A DNA stretch of 64,000 nucleotides from assembly GCF_000684975.1 (NCBI RefSeq), contig NZ_BAXZ01000001.1, forward strand, positions 124,001-188,000. Reading direction: 5' to 3'. Of this stretch, positions 57,301-64,000 are shown piece by piece. The DNA comes from Paraburkholderia acidipaludis NBRC 101816 (GTDB taxonomy: Bacteria; Pseudomonadota; Gammaproteobacteria; Burkholderiales; Burkholderiaceae). Each line of letters opens with the position of its first letter. The stretch's first letter is position 1. Position numbers and translations under genes: made by a program. The notes beneath the pieces were generated by a model that was not told where the DNA came from, made no database searches, and was given only the letters and a program-made list of their open reading frames with translations.

Positions 57301-58295
57301 GCATGCAGCGCCGAGAGCTTGATCGAAATGCCCGGGCCTTCGTAGATGCCGCGGCCGCCGGCCGCCTTGCCGATCGCGTGGATCGCCTGCTCATAGGAGG
57401 CGTAGTAGCGCTGCGCGTCGGCTTCGGTCGTGGCCGCTTCGCCAAGCATGTCGTACGAGTAGCGAAAGCCGCGCGCTTCGTACTTGCGGCTGTTCGCGAG
57501 CGCCTCGGAAATGTTCTCGCCCGTGACGAACTGCTCGCCCATCAGGCGCATCGCCATGTCCACGCCCTTGCGGATGAGCGGCTCGCCGCCCTTGCCGATC
57601 ATGCGCGTGAGCGCGGAGGAAAGACCCGTCTCGCTGTTCGTCGTAACGAGCTTGCCGGTGATCATGAGGCCCCAGGTGGCCGCGTTCACGAACAGCGACG
57701 GCGCGTGGCCCACGTGGGATTTCCAGTCGCCCTTGCTGATCTTGTCGCGGATCAGCGCGTCGCGCGTGGCGCGGTCGGGAATGCGCAGGAGCGCTTCGGC
57801 GAGACACATGAGCGCGACGCCTTCCTGGCTGGACAGCGAAAATTCGTGGATCAGCCCTTCCACGCCGCCGCCCGTGCGCTTCGCGCGCAGTGTCTCGACG
57901 AGACGCGTGGCGAGCTTCGTCACGTCGCCCGTGAGATTCGCCGGCAGGCGCGCTTCGCCGATCAGGAACGGCACGCATTCCGGCTCGGGACGGCGGTACG
58001 CGGCCGTGATCGCCGCGCGCAGCACCGACTGCGGTTGCACGTTTTGCGCAAATTCGAGGAACGGGTGCGACGCCGTCTCGTCTTCGGCGTCCGTGGTGGC
58101 GCCATCCGCCAGATCGGTGGCGCCGACGTGCCCGCTCAGCTCGGGCGGCAGCTGGCCGTGCTCGATCTTTTCGAGGTAAGCGAAGATGGCTTGCTTGATG
58201 AGCCAGTGGGGCGTGCGCTCGAGGCGCGTGGCGGCGTCTTTCAGACGGGAGCGCAGGAGGTCGTCGACTTTGACGCCGAGAGTGGTGCTAGCCAT
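54327..58295 (-). CDS. putA: Trifunctional proline utilisation protein PutA
   Basis: Oxidises proline to glutamate and represses its own gene. The 1322-residue protein begins with a ribbon-helix-helix DNA-binding domain (about 1-50, LGVKVDDLLRSRLKDAATRL). The FAD-binding proline dehydrogenase barrel follows (about 130-560; SRHRIMVRLVKGAYWDTEIK). Next is the P5C dehydrogenase domain, with catalytic Cys in AGQRCSALRVLCLQ and the NAD-binding GNTVLAKPAEQTP. A C-terminal extension completes the E. coli-like length (1320). The ATG at 58295 precedes the RHH domain. An operator and promoter lie upstream at 58350-58401. Confidence 0.97.
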   Translation of the reverse strand: MASTTLGVKVDDLLRSRLKDAATRLERTPHWLIKQAIFAYLEKIEHGQLPPELSGHVGATDLADGATTDAEDETASHPFLEFAQNVQPQSVLRAAITAAYRRPEPECVPFLIGEARLPANLTGDVTKLATRLVETLRAKRTGGGVEGLIHEFSLSSQEGVALMCLAEALLRIPDRATRDALIRDKISKGDWKSHVGHAPSLFVNAATWGLMITGKLVTTNSETGLSSALTRMIGKGGEPLIRKGVDMAMRLMGEQFVTGENISEALANSRKYEARGFRYSYDMLGEAATTEADAQRYYASYEQAIHAIGKAAGGRGIYEGPGISIKLSALHARYSRAQQERTMSELLPRVRALAVLARRYDIGLNIDAEEADRLEISLDLLEALCFDPELAGWNGIGFVVQAYQKRCPFVIDYIVDLARRSRHRIMVRLVKGAYWDTEIKRAQVDGLEGYPVYTRKIYTDVSYLACAKKLLGAPDAVYPQFATHNAYTLAAIYHLAGQNYYPGQYEFQCLHGMGEPLYEEVTGPLAAGKLNRPCRVYAPVGTHETLLAYLVRRLLENGANTSFVNRIADETIPVSELVTNPVDDAAKVVPPGAPHTKIPLPRDLYGGERLNSMGLDLSNEHRLASLSSALLASAHHHWRAVPMLQDNEIAVGEAREVRNPADHRDLVGTVVEATPAHVSAALAHAVAAAPIWQATPVEERADCLARAADLLEAQMHTLMGLIVREAGKSLPNAVSEIREAVDFLRYYSTQIREEFSNDTHRPLGPVVCISPWNFPLAIFMGQVAAALAAGNTVLAKPAEQTPLIAAQAVRILREAGVPAGAVQLLPGDGETVGAALVADARTSAVMFTGSTEVARLINKKLAERLDSDGRPIPLIAETGGQNAMIVDSSALAEQVVADVLQSAFDSAGQRCSALRVLCLQDDVAERTLEMLTGAMKELSIGNPDRLSADVGPVIDVEARRGIDAHVAAMREKGRKVTQLPLPEGCAAGTFVPPTLIEIDSLDELKREVFGPVLHVIRYRRSQLDRLLEQIRATGYGLTLGIHTRIDETIAHVIGRAHVGNIYVNRNVIGAVVGVQPFGGEGLSGTGPKAGGALYLSRLLAKRPAGLPRSLARALVVDTPPSENGERPQSAPQSAHSALTALRDWLIAEREPALAARCDGYLEYVLAGATAVLPGPTGERNTYTLSARGTVLCVPSTATGARAQLAVALATGNLALFAGAAGEALVSALPASLRAHASVQNSAQKGADAQYDAVLFEGDSDELLALVKEVAKRGGPIVSVQGVAAHALANGDEDYALERLLTERSVSVNTAAAGGNANLMTIG

Positions 58296-58349
58296 GATTC
58301 CTTCGTTTGCCGGCTGACCCGCACCGGCCAATGACCAAAAAGTTGGCGC

Positions 58350-58401
58350 ATCGTAACCTTCCAAATAAAAAGGTGCAACCATCTCTAAAGTTGGTTGCAC
58401 C
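58350..58401 (-). promoter_or_regulatory. putA promoter with PutA (GTTGCA) operator
   Basis: A perfect inverted repeat GGTGCAACCA / TGGTTGCACC (10-bp arms 58372-58381 and 58392-58401; 10-base spacer) gives two GTTGCA motifs in opposite orientation. GTTGCA is the sequence recognised by the PutA ribbon-helix-helix domain in E. coli. On the minus strand one arm supplies a -35 box TTGCAC (58373-58378), and 17 bases later comes a -10 box TACGAT (58350-58355). The bound repressor would therefore cover the -35 box. This fits proline-induced autoregulation. Confidence 0.78.
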
Positions 58402-58585
58402 GCTCGCGATCCCTTGTAGCGCCTGGGTTTGCGGCAAATGCCCGCCAGCCGGGGCGCACCACGAATACTCAGTATTTTCCCTGAGTCAAACTTTTTTTGA
58501 TGCCCTTCACGAAACGCACGCCGCGCCGTTATACAGGTAGCAACACGGGGGAAAGCAACAAGGACTGGAAGCGTTGAGGCCTGGA

Positions 58586-58750
58586 ATGGAAAAGTTCATG
58601 GTGGTGGCGGGAATCTGGATCATGTGCGCGTTTTGCGCGGTGCTGTTCATTCGAGGCGCGTCGGCGCCCGAAATGCGGCGGGTGCGGGCGGAAGACGGCC
58701 CGGCCGAAGACGAGGAAACGGCGCAATTTGCTTACGAACGGAAGCGATAG
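58586..58750 (+). CDS. Small single-TM protein between putA and priA
   Basis: A 54-residue ORF starting ATG at 58586. It has an N-terminal TM helix (about 5-24, MVVAGIWIMCAFCAVLFIRG) and a short charged tail (SAPEMRRVRAEDGPAEDEET). Codon use is in line with the genome. The ribosome-binding site is weak (GAGGCCTGGA). It is convergent with priA and divergent from putA. The function is unknown; it could be a small membrane regulator. Confidence 0.6.
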   Translation: MEKFMVVAGIWIMCAFCAVLFIRGASAPEMRRVRAEDGPAEDEETAQFAYERKR

Positions 58751-58774
58751 GCGCGCGCTCGCCGGGCGTCACGG

Positions 58775-61036
58775 CTAGATATCGAGCGGATCGACTTCCA
58801 GATTCCAGCGCAGCACGCCGCGCAGCGATCTCAGCATCGGCAGCCACGCGCGCAGCGTAGCCTGCAGCACGGCTCGCGACTGACTCTCGACGAGCAGTTG
58901 CGCACGGTGGACGTTCATCACCTTCACGATGGTCATCGGCACGGCGTCGTAAATCGTCACGCGTTCCGCTCCCGGGATGCCGGACAGCGCGCCGGCGGCC
59001 TCGGCGAGAAACGCCAGAGCCGCCTCCAGCGTGCGGCCCTCGGCGCGCAGCAGCGCCTGGTAGACGAACGGCGGCAGGTGCGCGTCGCGCCGTTCCGCGA
59101 GTTGCGCATTCGCGAATCCCACATAGTCGTGGCGCGCCAGCGCGTGATAGAGCGCATGGCGCGGATAGCGCGTCTGCACCAGCACCTCGCCGGGCAGCCC
59201 CGCCCGGCCGGCCCGGCCGCTCACCTGCATTAGCTGGGCGAAAAGGCGCTCGCTCGCGCGAAAGTCGTGCGAAAAGAGCGCATTGTCGGCGTTCAGCACG
59301 CCCACCAGCGAGACGCGCTGGAAGTCGTGCCCCTTCGCGATCATCTGCGTGCCGACGAGAATGTCGACGTCGCCCGCGTGCACGTCCGAAAAGAGCGCCT
59401 GCGCGCTGCCCTTGCGGCGCGTGCTGTCGGCGTCGATACGCAGCACCCGCGCGCCCGGCACCGCGCTCGCCAGCGCCTCCTCGATGCGTTGCGTGCCGCG
59501 CCCCATCGGCGCGATGTCGACGTTGCCGCACTCCGGGCACGAGCGCGGGATGCGCGACTCCCAGCCGCAGTGGTGACAGCGCAGCGCGTGCTCGGGCTTG
59601 TGCAGCACGACGTAGGCGCTGCAGCGCGGGCAGCCCGCGACCCAGCCGCAGGCGTCGCACGAGAGCACCGGGGCATAACCGCGCCGGTTCAGGAACACGA
59701 GGCTCTGCTCGCCACGTTCGAGCCGTGCCTTCATGGCCGCGACGAGCGGCCCCGAGAGCCCTTCGAACGACGCTCTCCCGCGGCGCCGCTCCTCTTCCAG
59801 ATCGATCAGGCGCACGGCGGGCAGCGCGGCGTCGGCCACCGCGCGCCGCGCGAGCGTGAGGCGCGTATAGCGGCCGCGGTCCGCCTGCCACCAGCTTTCC
59901 AGCGACGGGGTCGCCGAGCCGAGCACCACGGGCACGCCAAGCTGCTTCGCGCGCCACACGGCGAGGTCGCGCGCCGAGTAGCGCAAGCCCTCCTGCTGCT
60001 TGTAGGCGGGCTCGTGCTCCTCGTCCACGACCACCATCGCGAGGCGCGGCAGCGAGGCCAGCACCGCGAGGCGCGTGCCGAGCACGATGCGCGCGCGGCC
60101 CGTATGCGCGGCGAGCCAGTTGCGCGCGCGCTCGCCTTCGGCAAGACCGCTGTGGAGCGTGACGATGGCGTCGTCGGTGAGCGTGGCCGCGAAGCGCGTG
60201 CGAAAGGCCGCCTCGAACTGCGGCGTGAGATTAATTTCGGGGACGAGCACGAGCGCCTGGGCATCGGGCTCGCGTTCGAGCAGCGCCGCGAGCGCGCGCA
60301 GGTAGACCTCGGTCTTGCCGCTGCCCGTCACGCCGAACAGCAGGAACGGCGCGAAGCCGCGCGCCGCCGCGATCGCTTCAACGGCCTCGGCCTGCTCGTC
60401 GCTGAGCGTCGGAACCGATACGGCCCGTTCGGCGGCGACACCGGCCATGTCGGCCCCGGCGGGTCGCGCGCCGAACTCGATGCGCTCGTATTCCGCCCAT
60501 CCCGCCTCGCGCCAGCTTTCCAGCGTCGCCGCCGCCTTCGGGTGCAGCGCACGCGCATCGGCAAGGTCGAGCTCGCCGCGGTCGGCAAGCGCCTGCGCCA
60601 GCCGCCGCAGCACCTGCGCGCGCGCCGGCAGCGCATCGGGCAGCGCCTCGCGGCCCGCCGGCAGCAGCCGGTAGCGCTCCTGCGGCGCAAGCAGGCGCTC
60701 CCAGCGCGACGGATCGCGCAGCGCCTGGGGCAGCGCCGGCAGCGCGACTTCGCCCAGTCCGCGCTGATAGTAGTCGGCAGCAAACTCCGCCAACGCAAGC
60801 CACGACGCGGAAAGCGGCGGACAGGCCGCACACACGGCGCTGACGTCGCGGAGCTTTTCGGGCGTGATTTCGCTGTGAGCGCTCACTTCGCAGACAAGAC
60901 CCACGACGTCGCGGCGGCCGAACGGCACGCGCACCAGCATCCCCGGCTGCGGTTCGGGGGCATGGTCCGGGTAGCGGTAGTCGTAGAGCGCCTGCTGCGG
61001 ATGGTCGAGCGCCACGCGCACGAAGCGGGTGGTCAC
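58775..61036 (-). CDS. priA: Primosomal replication restart helicase PriA
   Basis: Restarts stalled replication forks. The 753-residue protein has an N-terminal DNA-binding domain (FVRVALDHPQQALYDYRYPD). The helicase core has Walker A GVTGSGKTE, motif II VVDEEHEPAYKQQ and motifs III-VI (VLGSATPSLESWW, QVSGRAGRA). A zinc region contains paired Cys (CDACGW, CPRC, CHHCGW, CPECGN). The start is likely the GTG at 61036, which follows GGGAGAAAC. An ATG at 61084 would add 16 residues and lacks a good ribosome-binding site. Confidence 0.95.
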   Translation of the reverse strand: MTTRFVRVALDHPQQALYDYRYPDHAPEPQPGMLVRVPFGRRDVVGLVCEVSAHSEITPEKLRDVSAVCAACPPLSASWLALAEFAADYYQRGLGEVALPALPQALRDPSRWERLLAPQERYRLLPAGREALPDALPARAQVLRRLAQALADRGELDLADARALHPKAAATLESWREAGWAEYERIEFGARPAGADMAGVAAERAVSVPTLSDEQAEAVEAIAAARGFAPFLLFGVTGSGKTEVYLRALAALLEREPDAQALVLVPEINLTPQFEAAFRTRFAATLTDDAIVTLHSGLAEGERARNWLAAHTGRARIVLGTRLAVLASLPRLAMVVVDEEHEPAYKQQEGLRYSARDLAVWRAKQLGVPVVLGSATPSLESWWQADRGRYTRLTLARRAVADAALPAVRLIDLEEERRRGRASFEGLSGPLVAAMKARLERGEQSLVFLNRRGYAPVLSCDACGWVAGCPRCSAYVVLHKPEHALRCHHCGWESRIPRSCPECGNVDIAPMGRGTQRIEEALASAVPGARVLRIDADSTRRKGSAQALFSDVHAGDVDILVGTQMIAKGHDFQRVSLVGVLNADNALFSHDFRASERLFAQLMQVSGRAGRAGLPGEVLVQTRYPRHALYHALARHDYVGFANAQLAERRDAHLPPFVYQALLRAEGRTLEAALAFLAEAAGALSGIPGAERVTIYDAVPMTIVKVMNVHRAQLLVESQSRAVLQATLRAWLPMLRSLRGVLRWNLEVDPLDI

Positions 61037-61514
61037 GGGTTTCTCCCAAGGGCTGTCTGTGCGCCACCGCATAGTCGGCCGCACTTAAAGTAAAACTTCA
61101 CATTCAGCGCTAAGTTTTGGATTCCGCAGAACAATCGTGCCCTCGCCCCCGCGCCTGTGGATAACTTTGTTGAGAACTCGCCGCGCGCCCACCGGAAAGG
61201 CCGTCACGAGGCGATTACGTGGGACAGCGCACAAATCGCCGTGGAGCGGTGAAAGCCTTGTCTGTCAAGGGTCTGATTGTCCAGATGCTGGTCGGGATGC
61301 ACGACTGCGGCAATTTCTTCCTCTTGCGCGCCGCAACGAGACAAGTGTGCATAAGTCAAGTCTTGACTTCGGCGGAAGCGCTTCCCGCTGGCCGTTTAAG
61401 CCCGTCCGCACCCTGACGCCCAGAGCCCAGCACATTGCGCTGCATCAAATCCGGCGCATCGAATTCGTGGCAGCAAATCGGCCAATCCATGGTCAATGCG
61501 TGGTCAATACACGG
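61037..61514. other. Intergenic region between hemE and priA, with a DnaA box
   Basis: A 478-base gap with no credible ORF. It contains the priA promoter and the region beyond the hemE stop. One exact DnaA-box match (TGTGGATAA on the plus strand, TTATCCACA on the minus) lies at 61156-61164. A single box is not evidence of an origin. Confidence 0.5.
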
Positions 61515-61520
61515 TCAATG
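61481..61520 (-). repeat. Short 11-nt tandem repeat at the hemE 3' end
   Basis: Read on the minus strand, ATTGACC(GTGT), ATTGACC(ACGC), ATTGACC(ATGG) and a partial ATTGGCC follow in 11-nt steps. The first copy spans the hemE stop codon. Three near-identical copies are too regular to be chance, but I know no function. Confidence 0.55.
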
Positions 61521-62606
61521 CGCGCCAGTGTGAATCGCCCGGCTATGGCGATGCACCTCGTCCACCAGTTCGGCGACATGCTCGGGCGGCGTGAACTGCG
61601 AGATGCCGTGGCCGAGATTGAAGACGTGGCCCGGATGGGGGCCAAAGCTGTCGAGGACCGCGCGCGCCTGCTCGCGTATCGCCGCCGGCGAGGCGAACAG
61701 CACCGTGGGATCGAGATTGCCCTGCAGCGCGACGCGCCCGCCCACGCGCTCGCGCGCGCGGCCAAGATTCACCGTCCAGTCCACGCCGACGGCGTCGACG
61801 CCGGTCGCCGCAATTTCGTCCAGCCAGAGACCGCCGCCTTTCGTGAAGGTGACGACGGGCACGCGTTCGCCGTCATGCTCGCGCTTGAGCGCCGCCACGA
61901 CCTGCGCGATGTACTGCAGCGAGAAGCGCTGGTAGGCGCCGTCCGCGAGCGCGCCGCCCCAGGTGTCGAAGATCATGACGGCCTGCGCGCCCGCCTCGAT
62001 CTGCGCATTCAGATAGGCGGCGACTGCCTGCGCGTTCACCTCGAGAATGCGCTGCATCAGATCGGGCCTCGCGTACAGCATCGACTTGACCGTGCGGAAG
62101 TCGTCCGAACCGCCGCCTTCGACCATGTAGCACGCGAGCGTCCACGGGCTGCCCGAAAAGCCGATCAGCGGCACACGCTGGCGCCCCTGCGCGTCGGTGA
62201 GCGCGCGGCGGATCTCGCGCACGGCGTCCGTGACATAGCCGAGCGTCGCGCCGATGTCCGGCACCGCGAGCTTCGCGACATCGGCTTCCGTGCGCACCGG
62301 ATGCGCGAACTTCGGTCCTTCGCCCGCCTGGAAGTCGAGGCCGAGGCCCATCGCGTCGGGAATCGTCAGGATGTCGGAGAACAGGATGGCCGCGTCGAGC
62401 GGAAAGCGTTCGAGCGGCTGCAACGTGACTTCGGTTGCGTAGTCCGGGTTCTTGGCGAGACCCAGAAAACTGCCTGCGCGGCTGCGCGTGGCGTTGTACT
62501 CCGGCAGATAACGGCCCGCCTGGCGCATCAGCCAGATCGGCGTGTACTCGGTCGACTGCCGCAGCAGCGCGCGCAGAAAGGTGTCGTTCAGAAGGGTATG
62601 AGCCAC
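61515..62606 (-). CDS. hemE: Uroporphyrinogen decarboxylase
   Basis: Decarboxylates uroporphyrinogen III to coproporphyrinogen III in haem synthesis. The 363-residue protein has the N-terminal signature PIWLMRQAGRYLPEYNATRS, the conserved Asp in AAILFSDILTIPDAMGLGLD, and the second signature GFSGSPWTLACYMVEGGGS. The C-terminal FNLGHGISQFTPPEHVAELV is standard. It is transcribed towards priA and divergent from the pheC-like gene. Confidence 0.97.
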   Translation of the reverse strand: MAHTLLNDTFLRALLRQSTEYTPIWLMRQAGRYLPEYNATRSRAGSFLGLAKNPDYATEVTLQPLERFPLDAAILFSDILTIPDAMGLGLDFQAGEGPKFAHPVRTEADVAKLAVPDIGATLGYVTDAVREIRRALTDAQGRQRVPLIGFSGSPWTLACYMVEGGGSDDFRTVKSMLYARPDLMQRILEVNAQAVAAYLNAQIEAGAQAVMIFDTWGGALADGAYQRFSLQYIAQVVAALKREHDGERVPVVTFTKGGGLWLDEIAATGVDAVGVDWTVNLGRARERVGGRVALQGNLDPTVLFASPAAIREQARAVLDSFGPHPGHVFNLGHGISQFTPPEHVAELVDEVHRHSRAIHTGAH

Positions 62607-62828
62607 GGGCGGGGGCGCTGGTGCGCTTCAGGATTCAGGAGCAAGCGGTTATTTTACCGGAGCGGCCGTGTCGGGATGACGGTGATGGGCTGCATAAGCA
62701 GGACGCCGGCGCATGCGGATCGGCCGGCGCTTAACCGCAGCGCACGCGCGGGCTATCATCGAGCGGCTTTCCGAATCCATCAGGCATCAGCCATTAGCCA
62801 TCAGCCAGATTGCTCTCCAGGAGACTCC

Positions 62829-63635
62829 GTGAAGAAGAAAGGAGCCGTTATCCGCACACTCGCAACGTTCGCCCTCCTTTGCGCCAACCTCTACGCCTTG
62901 CCGGCATGGGCGCAAAGCGCTAACGCTCCCTCGCGCTCCCGGCTCGACGAAGTGGTCGCGCGCGGCACGCTGCGCGCCTGCACGACCGGCGACTACAAGC
63001 CTTACTCGTACTATCGGCCGGACGGCACGTTCGAAGGCATCGACATCGACATGACGGAGTCGCTCGCGAAATCGCTGGGCGTGAAGACCGAGTTCGTGAA
63101 GACGACGTGGTCTAACCTGATGGCCGACTTCCTCGCGAAATGCGACGTGGCGGTGGGCGGCGTTTCGACCTCGCTCGAGCGCCAGAAGCGCGCGTTCTTC
63201 ACCGATCCGTATCAGGTGGATGGCAAGACGCCGATTGTGCGCTGCGACGACGTTGCCAAATATCAGACGGTGGCGCAGATCGACCAGGCTTCGACGCGCG
63301 TGATCGTGAACCCTGGCGGCACCAACGAGCGCTTTGCGCGGCAGTTCTTCCCGCATGCGACGCTGACGGTCTACCCGGACAACGTGACGATCTTCAAGCA
63401 GATCCTGGCGGGTAAGGCCGATGTGATGGTCACCGACGCTTCGGAGACACTGCTCCAGCAAAAGCTGAATCCGGGCCTGTGCGCCGTGCATCCCGACCGG
63501 CCGTTCCAGTATGGCGAAAAGGCGTGGATGGTGCCGCGCGGCGACGTGGTCTTCCAGCAGTACGTCGATCAGTGGCTGCATCTGCTGCGCGCGAGCGGCG
63601 AATACCAGGTGATCTACGACAAGTGGCTCAAATGA
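62829..63635 (+). CDS. pheC: Periplasmic cyclohexadienyl dehydratase-like protein (PheC type)
   Basis: A 268-residue exported protein of the type II solute-binding fold. The best resemblance is to P. aeruginosa cyclohexadienyl dehydratase (PheC), which converts prephenate or arogenate to phenylpyruvate or phenylalanine in the periplasm. Shared segments include TTGDYKPYSYY, ARQFFPHATLTVYPDNVTIF and ADVMVTDASETLLQQKL, where the catalytic Glu would lie; the CAVHPDRPF and YVDQWLHLL segments also match. The start is a GTG at 62829 after CAGGAGACTCC, followed by a cleavable signal peptide (KKKGAVIRTLATFALLCANL). An amino-acid binding protein is the other reading. Confidence 0.8.
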   Translation: MKKKGAVIRTLATFALLCANLYALPAWAQSANAPSRSRLDEVVARGTLRACTTGDYKPYSYYRPDGTFEGIDIDMTESLAKSLGVKTEFVKTTWSNLMADFLAKCDVAVGGVSTSLERQKRAFFTDPYQVDGKTPIVRCDDVAKYQTVAQIDQASTRVIVNPGGTNERFARQFFPHATLTVYPDNVTIFKQILAGKADVMVTDASETLLQQKLNPGLCAVHPDRPFQYGEKAWMVPRGDVVFQQYVDQWLHLLRASGEYQVIYDKWLK

Positions 63636-64000
63636 TTGCACTGCTGCCCGAAGCGCGACTCACCGGGCATTAAATCGCACGAAGAGTTGCAACGGCCTAT
63701 TGCAGAGCACGGTGCGTGCCGAACCGATGGAAAGTTGGCGAAAGACGGCGATGCGGTTCGCATCTGTGCATGAGATGCGCGCTTTGCTTAGATCAATGCA
63801 CCCAAATGCCCACGGGGCGGATGTTTGTCTATGCATCGTGAATTCGGGAGATCGGCGGCTCAATTGGGCGTCTGTGCGCCATGATACATGGTGGTAAAAA
63901 TGACTTCAAAAAAACGTTCAGGATGGCAAAAAATCCCGCGAAGCCTTATCTGACGGGCGTTACAACCTGAAACACTTTGTTACCGCGAACCCCAATCAAT
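63636..64000. other. Gene-free 3' end of the window
   Basis: The last 365 bases contain only short, unconvincing frames. The composition becomes AT-richer towards the end (AAAAAACGTTC, AAAAAATCC), which suggests a promoter region for a gene beyond the window. I see nothing else. Confidence 0.4.

Noticed and set aside
56016..58334. A 772-residue open frame on the plus strand opposite putA
   Set aside because: It is a shadow of PutA codon usage; the composition is His/Arg/Val/Leu-rich without motifs.
61156..61164. Replication origin near priA
   Set aside because: Only one DnaA box, no AT-rich unwinding element and no dnaA, dnaN or rpmH nearby.
63700..63897. A 65-residue plus frame near the right edge
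   Set aside because: No ribosome-binding site, no domain and unlikely composition; the region looks like non-coding sequence.

Overview
This window is high-GC, densely coded chromosomal DNA from a motile beta-proteobacterium of the Burkholderiaceae, most like Paraburkholderia/Burkholderia. The evidence is the gene order flhDC-motAB-cheY-cheA-cheW-MCP, the short basic H-NS-family protein with a GRPPKK motif, the tandem glycine riboswitch ahead of gcvTHP, and the fliC-fliD-fliT block. The species cannot be fixed from the sequence alone.

Layout. 1-8048 (minus strand) is the flagellar master regulator, motor and chemotaxis run: flhD, flhC (frameshifted in this sequence), motA, motB, cheY-like, cheA, cheW and an MCP cut by the window edge; a FliA-type promoter precedes motA. 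8636-16310 is a housekeeping mix: family-4 glycosyltransferase, H-NS-like protein, aquaporin Z, histidine phosphatase, HAD phosphatase, BadF/NAGK-type kinase, 3-methyladenine glycosylase I, ribosomal protein S21 and an aldo-keto reductase. 16391-36865 is a flagellin and flagellar-glycan island. fliC (with a FliA-type promoter), fliD and fliT are embedded among four proteins that join TPR repeats to different catalytic domains (GT9-like, GT41/OGT, sulfotransferase, ATP-grasp-like). After these come an unrecognised protein, a GT2-Cys cluster-methyltransferase fusion, and a tightly coupled seven-gene operon: VioA-like aminotransferase, WbqC-like, methyltransferase, NeuD-like acyltransferase, beta-propeller glycosidase-like, and two phytanoyl-CoA dioxygenase-like proteins. 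Together these look able to make, decorate and attach an amino-deoxy sugar to flagellin. This is the most likely place for undescribed biology.

36866-38084 is a small, AT-richer island remnant downstream of tRNA-Arg(CCG), with a broken PrtN-like pyocin/prophage activator and an orphan membrane protein. 38392-43282 holds a dihaem cytochrome c, Rep helicase, a Gfo/Idh/MocA oxidoreductase and a small lipoprotein. 43366-52942 is glycine/serine catabolism: tandem glycine riboswitch with terminator, gcvT, gcvH, gcvP, an alginate-lyase-like exported enzyme, sdaA and a thiamine-diphosphate enzyme; glycine is cleaved, one-carbon units feed serine, and serine is deaminated to pyruvate. 53078-63635 holds a branched-chain amino-acid binding protein, trifunctional putA with a recognisable GTTGCA operator over its promoter, a small membrane protein, priA, hemE and a periplasmic cyclohexadienyl dehydratase-like protein. 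The last 365 bases hold no gene I can support.
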